Below, piece by piece: positions 9,753-21,369 of a DNA stretch of 64,000 bases. The stretch comes from AP-15 sp963716115 (GTDB lineage Bacteria > Pseudomonadota > Alphaproteobacteria > ATCC43930 > CGMCC-115725), in assembly GCA_963716115.1 (NCBI GenBank), contig CAVQSZ010000037.1, forward strand, positions 124,001 through 188,000, in the 5' to 3' direction. Position 1 is the stretch's first letter. Each line of letters begins with the position of its first letter. The notes under the pieces are model-generated. The model saw only the letters and a program-made list of their open reading frames with translations, was not told the origin of the DNA and made no database searches. A program made the translations under genes and the position numbers.

Positions 9753-11201
9753 GTGGTGGCTGAAGCAGCTCGAAAGATTGATGTCGACGGCTTGGCGACG
9801 GCGTGCGAGAGCGAGTGGTCCCGGGTGTTGGGGCGCTTCAAGGATGAAGTCGGAGAGGCTGCCCTGCGCAGCTGGCTGCGGCCGCTCGGCGTGCGCCGGG
9901 GCGATGACGGGCAGCCGGTCGTGGTCGCGCCGACGCGGTTCCTGCGCAATTGGGTGGCCACGCATTACGCGGACCGGCTGCTGGCGCTGTGGCGGACGGA
10001 AAACCCCGAAGTCGAGCGCCTTGCGGTGATCCTCGCCGCCGCTCCCGAGCCGCCGGCGACAGCCCGTTCCGGGCCTTGCGAGGAGGCGGCGAGAATGTCT
10101 CTCCATCCGGTTGCGTCCCCGGGCGGGCCCGCGGCCGCGTGCGAGATCGGCGACGAGCGGGGGCAGCAGCCGGCGCTCGATCAGCGCTTTACCTTCGAGA
10201 ATTTTGTTGTCGGCAAGCCCAACGAGCTCGCCCACGCCGCCGCCCGCCGGGTCGCCGAGGCGTGCGCCGGGGCGGACCGGGCGGTGCCGTTCAACCCGTT
10301 GTTCCTTTACGGCGGGGTCGGGCTGGGCAAGACCCATCTGATGCACGCGGTGGCGTGGCATGTCCGCACGCACGCGCCGGAGCGGAAGGTCATCTACCTT
10401 TCGGCCGAAATGTTCATGTACCAGTTCATTCGGGCGTTGCGGTTCAAGTCGACGATGGACTTCAAGGAGCTGTTCCGCTCGGTCGATCTGCTGATGGTCG
10501 ACGATGTTCAATTCATCAGCGGCAAGGAATCGACCCAGGAGGAGTTCTTCCACACCTTCAACGCGCTGGTCGATCAGAACCGCCAGATCGTGATCTCGGC
10601 CGACAAGTCGCCCTCCGACCTCGAAAAGCTCGAGGAGCGCATGCGCTCCCGCCTCGGCTGGGGGCTGGTCGCCGACCTGCATCCGACCACCTACGAGCTG
10701 CGCCTCGGCATCCTGCAGTCCAAGGCCGAGCGGGCCGGGCTGGAAATCCCGCACAAGGTGCTCGAGCTCCTCGCCCATAAGATCACCTCGAACATCCGCG
10801 AGCTCGAAGGCGCGTTGAACCGGATCACCGCCAACATGCAGCTGGTCGGCCGCAGCATCACGCTCGAAAGCGCGCAGGAGGAGCTGCACGACCTGCTGCG
10901 CTCCTGCGAGCGGCGGGTGACGATCGACGAGATCCAGCGGCGCGTCGCCGAGCATTTCAACGTCAGGCAGGGCGAGATGACCTCCGACCGGCGGGCGCGG
11001 GCCGTTGCGCGGCCGCGCCAGGTCGCGATGTATCTGGCCAAGCAGCTGACCTCGCGCTCGCTGCCGGAGATCGGGCGCAAGTTCGGCGGCCGCGACCACA
11101 CCACGGTCATGCACGCCGTGCGCAGGATCGATGAGCTGCGGCAGACCGACCCGGCGCTCGCCGAGGATGTCGAGCTGCTGCGCCGCATGCTGCAGAGCTG
11201 A
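9753..11201 (+). CDS. dnaA: Chromosomal replication initiator DnaA
   Basis: The 482-residue AAA+ protein binds the origin and loads the helicase. The start is the GTG at 9753 after a G-rich stretch; a nearby ATG at 9748 is out of frame. Domain I covers about residues 12-95. The Walker A motif GGVGLGKTH is at about 187-195, Walker B MVDDVQF around 248-254, and the domain IV DNA-recognition signature GRDHTTVMHAVRRI starts at about 446. The frame is intact. It heads the dnaA-dnaN-recF-gyrB cluster. Confidence 0.96.
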   Translation: MVAEAARKIDVDGLATACESEWSRVLGRFKDEVGEAALRSWLRPLGVRRGDDGQPVVVAPTRFLRNWVATHYADRLLALWRTENPEVERLAVILAAAPEPPATARSGPCEEAARMSLHPVASPGGPAAACEIGDERGQQPALDQRFTFENFVVGKPNELAHAAARRVAEACAGADRAVPFNPLFLYGGVGLGKTHLMHAVAWHVRTHAPERKVIYLSAEMFMYQFIRALRFKSTMDFKELFRSVDLLMVDDVQFISGKESTQEEFFHTFNALVDQNRQIVISADKSPSDLEKLEERMRSRLGWGLVADLHPTTYELRLGILQSKAERAGLEIPHKVLELLAHKITSNIRELEGALNRITANMQLVGRSITLESAQEELHDLLRSCERRVTIDEIQRRVAEHFNVRQGEMTSDRRARAVARPRQVAMYLAKQLTSRSLPEIGRKFGGRDHTTVMHAVRRIDELRQTDPALAEDVELLRRMLQS

Positions 11202-11350
11202 GGGGGGCCGGCCCGGCGGGGCGCGAAAGCGGGTTGCTGAGGCCGCCGTCGATTTGTGCTAGGATCCGTTCCCGTCCGCCGGCCTCGCGGGGTGGCGGGC
11301 GGGCGCACCCCCGGCCGGCGCGGACCGTCCGATAACCTTGTGTAGCCGAC

Positions 11351-12481
11351 ATGAAACTCACCATCGAACGGGGCGCTCTTCTGAAGGGTCTGGGGCACGT
11401 GCAGAGCGTCGTCGAGCGGCGCAACACGATCCCGGTCCTGTCGAACGTGCTGCTGCGCGCCGAGGCGCCGCTCGGATCGGGGGCCCTGTCGCTCAGCGCC
11501 ACCGACATGGACCTCGAGATCGTCGAGCGCGTGCCCTGCCGAACCGAGCGGGAGGGGCAGACGACGGCGCCCGCGCACACGCTCTACGACATCGTGCGCA
11601 AATTGCGCGAAGGCGCGCAGATCGAAATCGAGGCGAGCGGCGAGCGCAACACGATGGTGCTGCGCTCCGGCCGCTCGACCTTCACGCTCGCCTGCCTGCC
11701 GGCCGAGGACTATCCGGTGATGGCGGGCGGCGAGCTGCCGCACGCCTTCACCTTGTCGGCGGCCGAGCTGAAGAGCCTGATCGACCGCACCCGATTCGCG
11801 ATCTCGACCGAGGAGACCCGGTATTATCTGAACGGCATCTACCTGCATGCGACCAAGGCCGACGAGGCGCCGGTGATCCGCGCGGTCGCGACCGACGGCC
11901 ATCGTCTGGCGCGGGTGGAGATGGTGATGCCCGAGGGGGCCGCCGCGATGCCCGGCGTCATCGTCCCGCGCAAGACGGTCATCGAATTGCGCAAGCTCGT
12001 CGACGAAAGCGAGGAGGAGGTCGGGATCGCCCTCAGCGAGACCAAGATCCGCTTCACCGCCGGCGCGGCGACGCTGACCTCCAAGCTGATCGACGGCACC
12101 TTTCCCGATTACGACCGGGTGATCCCGTCGGGCAACGACAAGCTGCTCGAAGTCGATTGCAAGGAGTTCGCCGAAGCGATCGACCGGGTGTCGACGATCT
12201 CGACCGAGAAGAGCCGGGCGGTCAAGCTCGCCATCGAAGGGGGCAGCCTGGTAGTCTCGGCGACCAGCCCGGAAAACGGCGCCGCGGTCGAGGAGATCGA
12301 GGCGCGCTATCAGGCCGCGCCGCTCGAAATCGGCTTCAACTCCCGCTATCTTATGGATATTACCTCGCAAATCACCGGCGAGGGTGTGCAATTCATGATG
12401 TCGGACGCCGCTTCTCCGACCATCGTGCGCGACAGCGCCGATCCGAGCGCGCTCTACGTGCTGATGCCGATGCGGGTCTGA
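11351..12481 (+). CDS. dnaN: DNA polymerase III beta subunit (sliding clamp)
   Basis: The 376-residue clamp holds DNA polymerase III on the template. It begins MKLTIERGALLKGLGHVQ, has the family middle RTRFAISTEETRYYLNG and ends in LMPMRV, the usual clamp tail. The length is normal. It lies 149 bases after dnaA and about 70 bases before the likely recF start. The gap to dnaA leaves room for its own promoter, but no strong -35/-10 pair stands out. Confidence 0.96.
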   Translation: MKLTIERGALLKGLGHVQSVVERRNTIPVLSNVLLRAEAPLGSGALSLSATDMDLEIVERVPCRTEREGQTTAPAHTLYDIVRKLREGAQIEIEASGERNTMVLRSGRSTFTLACLPAEDYPVMAGGELPHAFTLSAAELKSLIDRTRFAISTEETRYYLNGIYLHATKADEAPVIRAVATDGHRLARVEMVMPEGAAAMPGVIVPRKTVIELRKLVDESEEEVGIALSETKIRFTAGAATLTSKLIDGTFPDYDRVIPSGNDKLLEVDCKEFAEAIDRVSTISTEKSRAVKLAIEGGSLVVSATSPENGAAVEEIEARYQAAPLEIGFNSRYLMDITSQITGEGVQFMMSDAASPTIVRDSADPSALYVLMPMRV

Positions 12482-12551
12482 GGTGCCGGACGGGCTGCGT
12501 TCGCGCCACGGCCGGGTGGCGGAGGGGGACGCGCAACCCCATATAACGCAT

Positions 12552-13751
12552 ATGCTTACCGCGGCGCAGGAAGCCCGCAGCAGCGCCGCCGCCAGGGCAG
12601 GCCGCGTCGCGGTGACGCGGCTGATGCTGACCGATTTTCGCAATTACCGCGAGGCGACACTCGCGCTCGGCGCGGAGCCGGTGGTGCTGACCGGGCCGAA
12701 CGGCGCCGGCAAGACCAACCTTTTGGAAGCGTTGTCGTTCCTCGCGCCGGGCCGCGGGCTGCGCCGGGCCCGGCTGACCGAGATCGACCGCCGGCCGGGC
12801 CCCGAATCCGACGCGGCCCCGAGCGGCTGGGCGGTCGCGGCCACCGTCGCGACCGGAACCGGCGCGGTCAGGATCGGGGCCGGCCGCGATCCGGGCCAAT
12901 CCGGGGCCGCCGGCGAAAAGCGGATCGTGCATATCGATGGCGAGGCGGTGCGCGGCCAGGCGGCGCTCGGCGAGCGGCTCGCGGTGGTGTGGCTGACGCC
13001 GCCGATGGACCGGCTCTTCAGCGAAGGGCCAGGCGGCCGGCGGCGTTTTCTCGACCGTCTCGTGCTGGCGCTCGACCCGGCGCATGCCTCGCGCGTCGCC
13101 GCCTATGAGCAGGCGCTGCGGGAGCGCGCGCAATTGCTGCGCGAGGGTTCGGCCGACCGGGCTTGGCTCGGCGCGCTCGAGCAGGTGATGGCCGCCCAGG
13201 GTGTGGCCGTCGCCGCCGGCCGGCGCGAGGCGGTGCGGCTGCTCGACCGGGCTTGCGCCGAGGCCGAAGGGCCCTTCCCGCGCGCCGGGCTCGCCCTCGT
13301 CGGTACAGTCGAGGGTTGGCTCGATGCGATGCCGGCGCTCGCCGCCGAAGCCGCGCTCGCCACAGCGCTCGCCGCCGGGCGCCGGGCTGACGCCGCCGCC
13401 GGCGGCGCCGCGGTCGGCCCGCACCGCGCCGATCTCGCCGTGACCCTGGCGGAAAAAGGCATCCCGGCCGCGCTTGCCTCGACCGGCGAGCAAAAGGCGC
13501 TGTTGATCGCGATCCTGCTGGCGCATGCTCAGATCCTGCGGCAGATCCGCGGCGAGCCGCCGATCCTGCTGCTCGACGAGATCGCCGCCCATCTCGACGC
13601 GAGCCGCCGGGCGGCGCTGTTCGAGGCGCTGCTGCGGCTCGACGGCCAGGCCTGGCTCACCGGCGCCGACGCCGCGCTGTTCGCGCCGCTGCGCGGCCAC
13701 GCCCGGTTTCTGTCGGTGCACGACGGAACCGTGGCTCAGGCTGCCTCCTAG
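12552..13751 (+). CDS. recF: DNA replication and repair protein RecF
   Basis: An SMC-like ATPase that helps load RecA at single-strand gaps. The protein has the family start segment LTDFRNYREATL, Walker A GPNGAGKTNLLEAL, the signature STGEQKALLIAILLAH and Walker B ILLLDEIAAHLD. The ATG at 12552 is chosen because it begins about 25 residues before LTDFRNY. An in-frame GTG at 12483 would add 23 unlikely residues and nearly touch dnaN. It lies between dnaN and gyrB, its usual place. Confidence 0.92.
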   Translation: MLTAAQEARSSAAARAGRVAVTRLMLTDFRNYREATLALGAEPVVLTGPNGAGKTNLLEALSFLAPGRGLRRARLTEIDRRPGPESDAAPSGWAVAATVATGTGAVRIGAGRDPGQSGAAGEKRIVHIDGEAVRGQAALGERLAVVWLTPPMDRLFSEGPGGRRRFLDRLVLALDPAHASRVAAYEQALRERAQLLREGSADRAWLGALEQVMAAQGVAVAAGRREAVRLLDRACAEAEGPFPRAGLALVGTVEGWLDAMPALAAEAALATALAAGRRADAAAGGAAVGPHRADLAVTLAEKGIPAALASTGEQKALLIAILLAHAQILRQIRGEPPILLLDEIAAHLDASRRAALFEALLRLDGQAWLTGADAALFAPLRGHARFLSVHDGTVAQAAS

Positions 13752-13791
13752 CCTACCTCCTTTTGACCACAGAGAGACCGACCCCGAGGAC

Positions 13792-16357
<2,566 letters not shown>

Positions 16358-16363
16358 CCACAG

Positions 16364-19300
16364 TCACGCCGCGAGATCGCAGACATTCACCGTGCCCGCC
16401 GGCAAGGCCCGGGCGGTATCGATCAGCTGCCGATGGTGCGACAGCACAATCACCTGCACGCAGCGTGACAGATCGCCGAGCGCGGCCAAGGCGTTCGCAG
16501 TGCGCCCATAGTCGTCGAATGTTTGTAGCAGGTCGTCGGCAATAAACGGAAGCGCCGGAGCCCTCTCGACATAGTCTTCCAGCATGACTTGGCGCAAGGC
16601 TAAGAAGAGCTGATCCCTGTTGCCGTCGGACAACTCATTAACCCGCTTGGTAGTTGTGCCGCCTGCTTCTATTGCGATGAGGAATGGCGTTCCTTTATCG
16701 TCCTCGTCAGCGCCAACCCCGGCGTACGCGCCGCCGGTAATCCGCGTAAAGGCCGCACCGATCTTCCGGACGAGACCGTTGTCGCCGCTGTTCCGAAGGC
16801 GGTCGATGCCGTGCCGCAACAGACATTCGGCAGCATGATAGACAAGAGCCTCGTCGCTGATCCGGGTCGCCGACGCGATTGCCGCCTGGCGGCGCTCCTC
16901 GGCATCGATGGCATTCTCGCCCGCTTCGATCCCTTGCAGCTCGTTGCGGAGACGTTGCTCTTCGCCTGCGGCAGCCTCCTTCTCATCCGCGATGCGCCTG
17001 GCCTCATCCTGAAGGCGAGCGAGCTCGGGCTCGGTGGTATCGGGCAAGACCGCCCCAACCTCGCGCTCCAGCACCCCTATCGGCCAGCCGTCACCGAGCT
17101 CGGTGAGCTTCCTTTCGGCGTCCGACAATTTCACTTCGGCATCTCTGCGCTGCGCAGCGAGCGCGATGCGGTTCACGACCTCTTCGGTAGAGTCGCCGCC
17201 GATCTCTCGACAGCAGGCGTCGCTTGTGGCCATCGCTCTTTTGAGGCTGTTCTCGACCTCAGCCAGTTTCTCGCGGGCGTCCTTTTCCTGGTTGAGCAGA
17301 AGGAGACGCCGGGCTTCTTTTTCCCGATGTGTCGCGAGCCGGCGCCGCAATTCTCTCACGCTGGTTTCGGCGGGTTGGTCGATCAAGTCCGTCGCCGCCG
17401 CCGAGACCAAATCGGCGACCCCCGCCTCGAAATCGGCGATGTTCTGCCTCATTCCTGTAATACGGTGATCGAGCTCGCTGAGCTGCCGGCGCTCGCTATG
17501 CGCCTCCTCGATTAGCTGGATGGCCCTTTCGACCGCGGCAGGCGGCTCCGAAGGCGGTCGGTTCAGACCTGACAAGCACTCCCGCCAAGCGTCCTGCCAC
17601 TGCGCTACCACCCGCTCGGCGGCATCCTGCTCGTCGAGCGCCTGCCGCTGGAGACGACGAAACGTATCGAGTTGGTCCCGAAGCTGATCGCGCCGTTTCT
17701 TCGTTTCCCGACAGCGCTCGATCATCTGTTGAGCTGCCGCCAGCGCATCGTCGAAGGAAGCGCATCTGCCCGCCGGAAGGAGCTTAGCAAACCGACGCCG
17801 GGCCGCCTCCCGTCTCTCGGCCTCGGCCAAGACCGCCTGCTGTGCAAGATCTCGCGCGACTCGCGCGTCGAGCACCACATCGCGCGCAGCGATGAAGTCC
17901 CGCACATCACCGGGTTGCGGTGCCTCCGCAAGGCCGAGCGGGACGACCACCGCCGCCCACCGACGCATCGCCTCATCGTGAGCTTCGCGGGCTTCAGCGA
18001 CCCGGCTTTTGGCGTCGGCGATCGCAGTGGCCAGCTCGGCGATCGCGCGTTGCTGCTCGGCAATGGCCGCCAACCGCTGGCTCTCCTCGTGGCGGCGGTC
18101 GGCAAGCTGATCGGCCTCGTCAATCGCGCGCTCAAAGACAGTCGCCAGACCAAGCGAACCTGAACCAAGGGAACCCGAAAAAGCTTCGATCTCGGCGTCC
18201 AGAACTTCACCCTCGAACTTGCTGCGCCGGATCAACGACCAACCGCGATCGCGATGATTGCGCGCGGCAGCAACCGCAGGAGCGTCCGGAACGGATTTTC
18301 CCCCTTGAGCCCGCGCAAGCCGCCGGGTCGCCGAAGCATGCTCCCCGCCCCGGCGGTTTAGCTCGCGCTCTGCCTCGGTCAGCTCAGCTCTTGTTGAGCT
18401 GAGCGCGGTGGAGGCGCCGTCGATCACGTTGCGGGTCGGGGGGACCACCGCCGCAAGCGCCTCCAAGCCATGTCTCCACATCGGCACCTTAGCGAGCCCA
18501 GCCGCGAGCCGTGTCTCTGTTTGAGAAAGTTGCTCATTCAACTCGGCAACCCGCCGCGCCGGTTCGCCGTAGGCACGAGCCTCCGCAGTTGAGGCGGTGA
18601 GATCGGCCACGTCATCCGGTTCGTCGATTTGACCGAGAGCGGCTTCGGCCGCTGCGATCTCGCGATCGTTCTTTTTCACCTCGTCGAGAGTTTTCCGCAG
18701 GCTTTCGGACACTACCTCATGCCGCTTGATCAGGTCGCGCGCCGCAGCGATGGGCGGTCCGTTTGGCACGATCACCACTATCTCATCGACCGATTTGGTG
18801 TCGAGCGCCGATCGCAATTCATCGAGTCGCGCGGCAATTTGCGAGCGCTCTGCCTCACGCCGGGGCAGATCGCGGTGATCGGCCGCGATATGGTCGCGCG
18901 CCTGCATCAGATCGTCGATACGTTCACCTTCCTCGAGCAGCTTGCGGTCGGGCTGTTCAGCCGCCAAAGAGGCAGTGAGGTCTTGGAGCCTAACTGTGGC
19001 GGCATCGAACTCCCGCTCGGCGAGCGCAACAGCTTGCCGAGATTCGCGCCACCGCTCCTCGATGTCGGCAGCAAGCCGCGGCGCGTTGGCCGAAGCTGCG
19101 CATTGCCGCCGGGCATCCTCCAATTGCTCGAGCCAGGGCCGCACGCGCTTGATCCGCTGCAGCCGTTCGATCGCCGTCTGACCCTCTGCCTGGTCGGCGG
19201 CAAGGGACCTTCGACACTCGCGTGTTAAGTCGAGCTTGCTGCTCAATTCGCGCCAGTCTTGTGGCCGAATCGTCGAATCACGCAGGTCCGACCGCGCTTT

Positions 19301-19873
19301 GGTTAGCGCATCTAGTGCCTGATAGAACAGGCACGCTCCTCTCCTTCGGCCCGGCGCCAGCTCCTCCCGAGCTGTTTCGAATTCCTCGCGAAGCCGGCGT
19401 ATGTCCGCGATCCCGCTGCCGGCGGCAAAAAGCGCCTCGGCGAGGTCACCCCCCGACGCCAGCATTGCGTCAGCGCCGGCGCGAAGGAGTTCTGTGTCGA
19501 ACGCGAACAGGCGCCCGAACAGCTTCTCGTCGGCATCGCCGATCAGCCGCTTCAACATACCCGGATCGAGGCTGCCGCCCGCCGCATCGACAAGCGTATT
19601 CCCGATGCCCTTGCGCCTCCCGAAGGCAAAGGGAGCGCCGTCGCCGTCCAACCCCTCGGCGAAGAGGCGCATGCCCGCATAGCCGAAGCGAAACGCCATT
19701 TCGGTCTGGCCCGGTATGCCGAACAGCAGATCACGGAAAGCTCGGCGCAGCACCGTCTTGCCGCCGCCGTTTGGCGCCAGGACAAGATTGATGTGACCCG
19801 GACATGGGTCCAGCATCAGACGGACGGACTCGAAATTCCCGTAACTTGCGAGCGAAATCGAAGTCAGGCGCAT
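16364..19873 (-). CDS. YhaN/SbcC-like ABC-type ATPase with long coiled coil
   Basis: A 1169-residue SMC/Rad50-type ATPase. Walker A (APNGGGKT) is at residues 33-40. A long coiled-coil region rich in Ala, Glu, Arg and Leu fills about 200-1000. The ABC signature ELSDGNRDQLFLALRQ is near 1080, Walker B PFIADDLLQTFDD near 1110, and an LSHHRQL switch segment follows. No CxxC zinc hook is visible, which fits YhaN better than Rad50/SbcC. The ATG at 19873 lies 5 bases after the stop of the phosphoesterase gene, so the two form one operon and probably one complex. It is convergent with gyrB, 6 bases apart. A role in DNA end processing or phage defence is inference. Confidence 0.85.
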   Translation of the reverse strand: MRLTSISLASYGNFESVRLMLDPCPGHINLVLAPNGGGKTVLRRAFRDLLFGIPGQTEMAFRFGYAGMRLFAEGLDGDGAPFAFGRRKGIGNTLVDAAGGSLDPGMLKRLIGDADEKLFGRLFAFDTELLRAGADAMLASGGDLAEALFAAGSGIADIRRLREEFETAREELAPGRRRGACLFYQALDALTKARSDLRDSTIRPQDWRELSSKLDLTRECRRSLAADQAEGQTAIERLQRIKRVRPWLEQLEDARRQCAASANAPRLAADIEERWRESRQAVALAEREFDAATVRLQDLTASLAAEQPDRKLLEEGERIDDLMQARDHIAADHRDLPRREAERSQIAARLDELRSALDTKSVDEIVVIVPNGPPIAAARDLIKRHEVVSESLRKTLDEVKKNDREIAAAEAALGQIDEPDDVADLTASTAEARAYGEPARRVAELNEQLSQTETRLAAGLAKVPMWRHGLEALAAVVPPTRNVIDGASTALSSTRAELTEAERELNRRGGEHASATRRLARAQGGKSVPDAPAVAAARNHRDRGWSLIRRSKFEGEVLDAEIEAFSGSLGSGSLGLATVFERAIDEADQLADRRHEESQRLAAIAEQQRAIAELATAIADAKSRVAEAREAHDEAMRRWAAVVVPLGLAEAPQPGDVRDFIAARDVVLDARVARDLAQQAVLAEAERREAARRRFAKLLPAGRCASFDDALAAAQQMIERCRETKKRRDQLRDQLDTFRRLQRQALDEQDAAERVVAQWQDAWRECLSGLNRPPSEPPAAVERAIQLIEEAHSERRQLSELDHRITGMRQNIADFEAGVADLVSAAATDLIDQPAETSVRELRRRLATHREKEARRLLLLNQEKDAREKLAEVENSLKRAMATSDACCREIGGDSTEEVVNRIALAAQRRDAEVKLSDAERKLTELGDGWPIGVLEREVGAVLPDTTEPELARLQDEARRIADEKEAAAGEEQRLRNELQGIEAGENAIDAEERRQAAIASATRISDEALVYHAAECLLRHGIDRLRNSGDNGLVRKIGAAFTRITGGAYAGVGADEDDKGTPFLIAIEAGGTTTKRVNELSDGNRDQLFLALRQVMLEDYVERAPALPFIADDLLQTFDDYGRTANALAALGDLSRCVQVIVLSHHRQLIDTARALPAGTVNVCDLAA

Positions 19874-19878
19874 GGCGA

Positions 19879-21126
19879 TCAGGCCTCCTCCGCCAAGCGG
19901 GCGAGGACCAGCTCGCGCGCTCTTCTCAACAACGTCGGGCCGCCATCGCGAAGCGGATGCTCGATCGGCAGCTCGATCCCGGGCATTCGGTGCCGGAGCC
20001 GCTCCGGATAATCGCCGAGCAGCTCGGCCCCATTTTCGTCTATCAGTTCGTCCAGCGCCTTGGTGAGCCTGCCGACGACATCCGGTCGGCTGCTCAGTCC
20101 GTCGAGATCCGAGTTCGAGCGGGTCCCGATCCTCACCGCTTCGACCCAGACGAGATCTGCGCCATGTTGGCGCCCCTCGGCGATGATCCCCTGCCGGACA
20201 CGTTCGATATTCCCAATAAGCTGGCCATGGAGGCGCGTGGCGCCGGTCAGCGTCACGCGCACCGCGACAGGCCTGCCGGCGGCCGCTTCGACCGATTCCG
20301 ATAAAGCGCGGCCCACGCGAGACATCGCGCCGTCGAAATTGGTCTCTCCCGTTAGGGGCACCTCGATCGGGCACCAGCGCAGCACGTCGAGCGCGCGCTC
20401 TTCGACCGCCGCGACCCGCCCGTCGCGCACGGCGACCAGGCTCGCGCCTTTCGGCCCGTTCTCTCGGATGTGACGCCCTTGTAGATTGCCCGGAAAGACG
20501 ATCCAGGGGTCTTTGTGAACGATCTCTCGCGCATGCACGTGGCCGAGCGCCCAATAGTGGTATCCTTTCGCGACGAGCGCTTCGCAGGTGGTCGGTGCGT
20601 ACCCGTCGTGGCCGGGCCTGCCGGTGAGCGCAGTGTGCAACAGGCCGATATTGAATAATCCGGGCACGCGATCAGGATAGTTCCGGCTCAGATCCTCCGT
20701 GACCGCTCGCGTCGCAAAACTCTGCCCATGGATCGCCACGCCGCATTCTTCGAGCACGATCAGCCCACACCGGTCGTGCGGCAGCAATGTAACGCCTTCC
20801 GGCAGTCGCAAATAGCGGGCGATGACCGAGGCGGCGTCGTGATTGCCGGCCACCATGATCAGCGGAATCCCGGCATCCGCCAGCTTTCCTACCTGCTCGA
20901 TGAAAAAAAGGCCGGTGCGCCAATCCTCCCAGTCGCCGTCGTAGAGATCGCCGGCAATCAGGACGAAGGCGACCCGTTCCTCGATCGCGGTGTCTATTAA
21001 ATTTCGAAACGCTGCCCGCGATGCCTCGCGCAGGAGCTTCGCCGGCGTATCCGGATCAGCCTCCAACCCGCGCATCGGGCTGTCGAGATGAATGTCGGCA
21101 GCATGCAGAAAGCGGAATTCGGTCAA
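19879..21126 (-). CDS. SbcD/YhaO-like DNA repair exonuclease (metallophosphoesterase)
   Basis: A 415-residue calcineurin-like phosphoesterase of the SbcD/Mre11 group. Metal-binding motifs are in order: LHAADIHLDS near the start, AGDLYDGDW, VAGNHD and ALGHVHARE. The start is taken as the TTG at 21126 because AGGAGGGG lies seven bases upstream and the first motif follows immediately. A longer frame upstream is Arg-rich and unlike the family. It is the first gene of a two-gene operon with the YhaN-like ATPase and is transcribed away from the WYL regulator. By analogy with SbcCD it should cut DNA ends, with the ATPase controlling access. The real substrate is unknown. Confidence 0.88.
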   Translation of the reverse strand: MTEFRFLHAADIHLDSPMRGLEADPDTPAKLLREASRAAFRNLIDTAIEERVAFVLIAGDLYDGDWEDWRTGLFFIEQVGKLADAGIPLIMVAGNHDAASVIARYLRLPEGVTLLPHDRCGLIVLEECGVAIHGQSFATRAVTEDLSRNYPDRVPGLFNIGLLHTALTGRPGHDGYAPTTCEALVAKGYHYWALGHVHAREIVHKDPWIVFPGNLQGRHIRENGPKGASLVAVRDGRVAAVEERALDVLRWCPIEVPLTGETNFDGAMSRVGRALSESVEAAAGRPVAVRVTLTGATRLHGQLIGNIERVRQGIIAEGRQHGADLVWVEAVRIGTRSNSDLDGLSSRPDVVGRLTKALDELIDENGAELLGDYPERLRHRMPGIELPIEHPLRDGGPTLLRRARELVLARLAEEA

Positions 21127-21234
21127 AGTCCAGCCCCTCCTACGACGTTCGGCGCCCTTCGGCAGCGCTGCGGGACGCCGACGGATCGGGCGGCGGCGTT
21201 CGAAACTTCTTCTTTCCTCATCATCGCCGAGCCT

Positions 21235-21330
21235 CCGTCTATAAATCGTCAACGAACGGTCACGCCTTCTTCAAACCCGGGCGGATAGATTGTCCGCTTC
21301 GTTGCTGGTGCCCAGACGCTTTATAGTCGG
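21235..21330. promoter_or_regulatory. Inverted repeat in the divergent regulator/nuclease promoter region
   Basis: The 16-mer GACGATTTATAGACGG on the minus strand (21235-21250) recurs as GACGCTTTATAGTCGG on the plus strand (21315-21330), matching at 14 of 16 positions. The centres are 80 bases apart. Each copy includes a TATAGA/TATAGT word pointing toward one of the two divergent genes. The copies could be -10 regions, operator half-sites for the WYL regulator, or both. The symmetry is seen directly; the function is inference. Confidence 0.6.
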
Positions 21331-21369
21331 GGCGGCCCGCTGCTGAGAGAGGTTGCCGCTACCCCCTAG

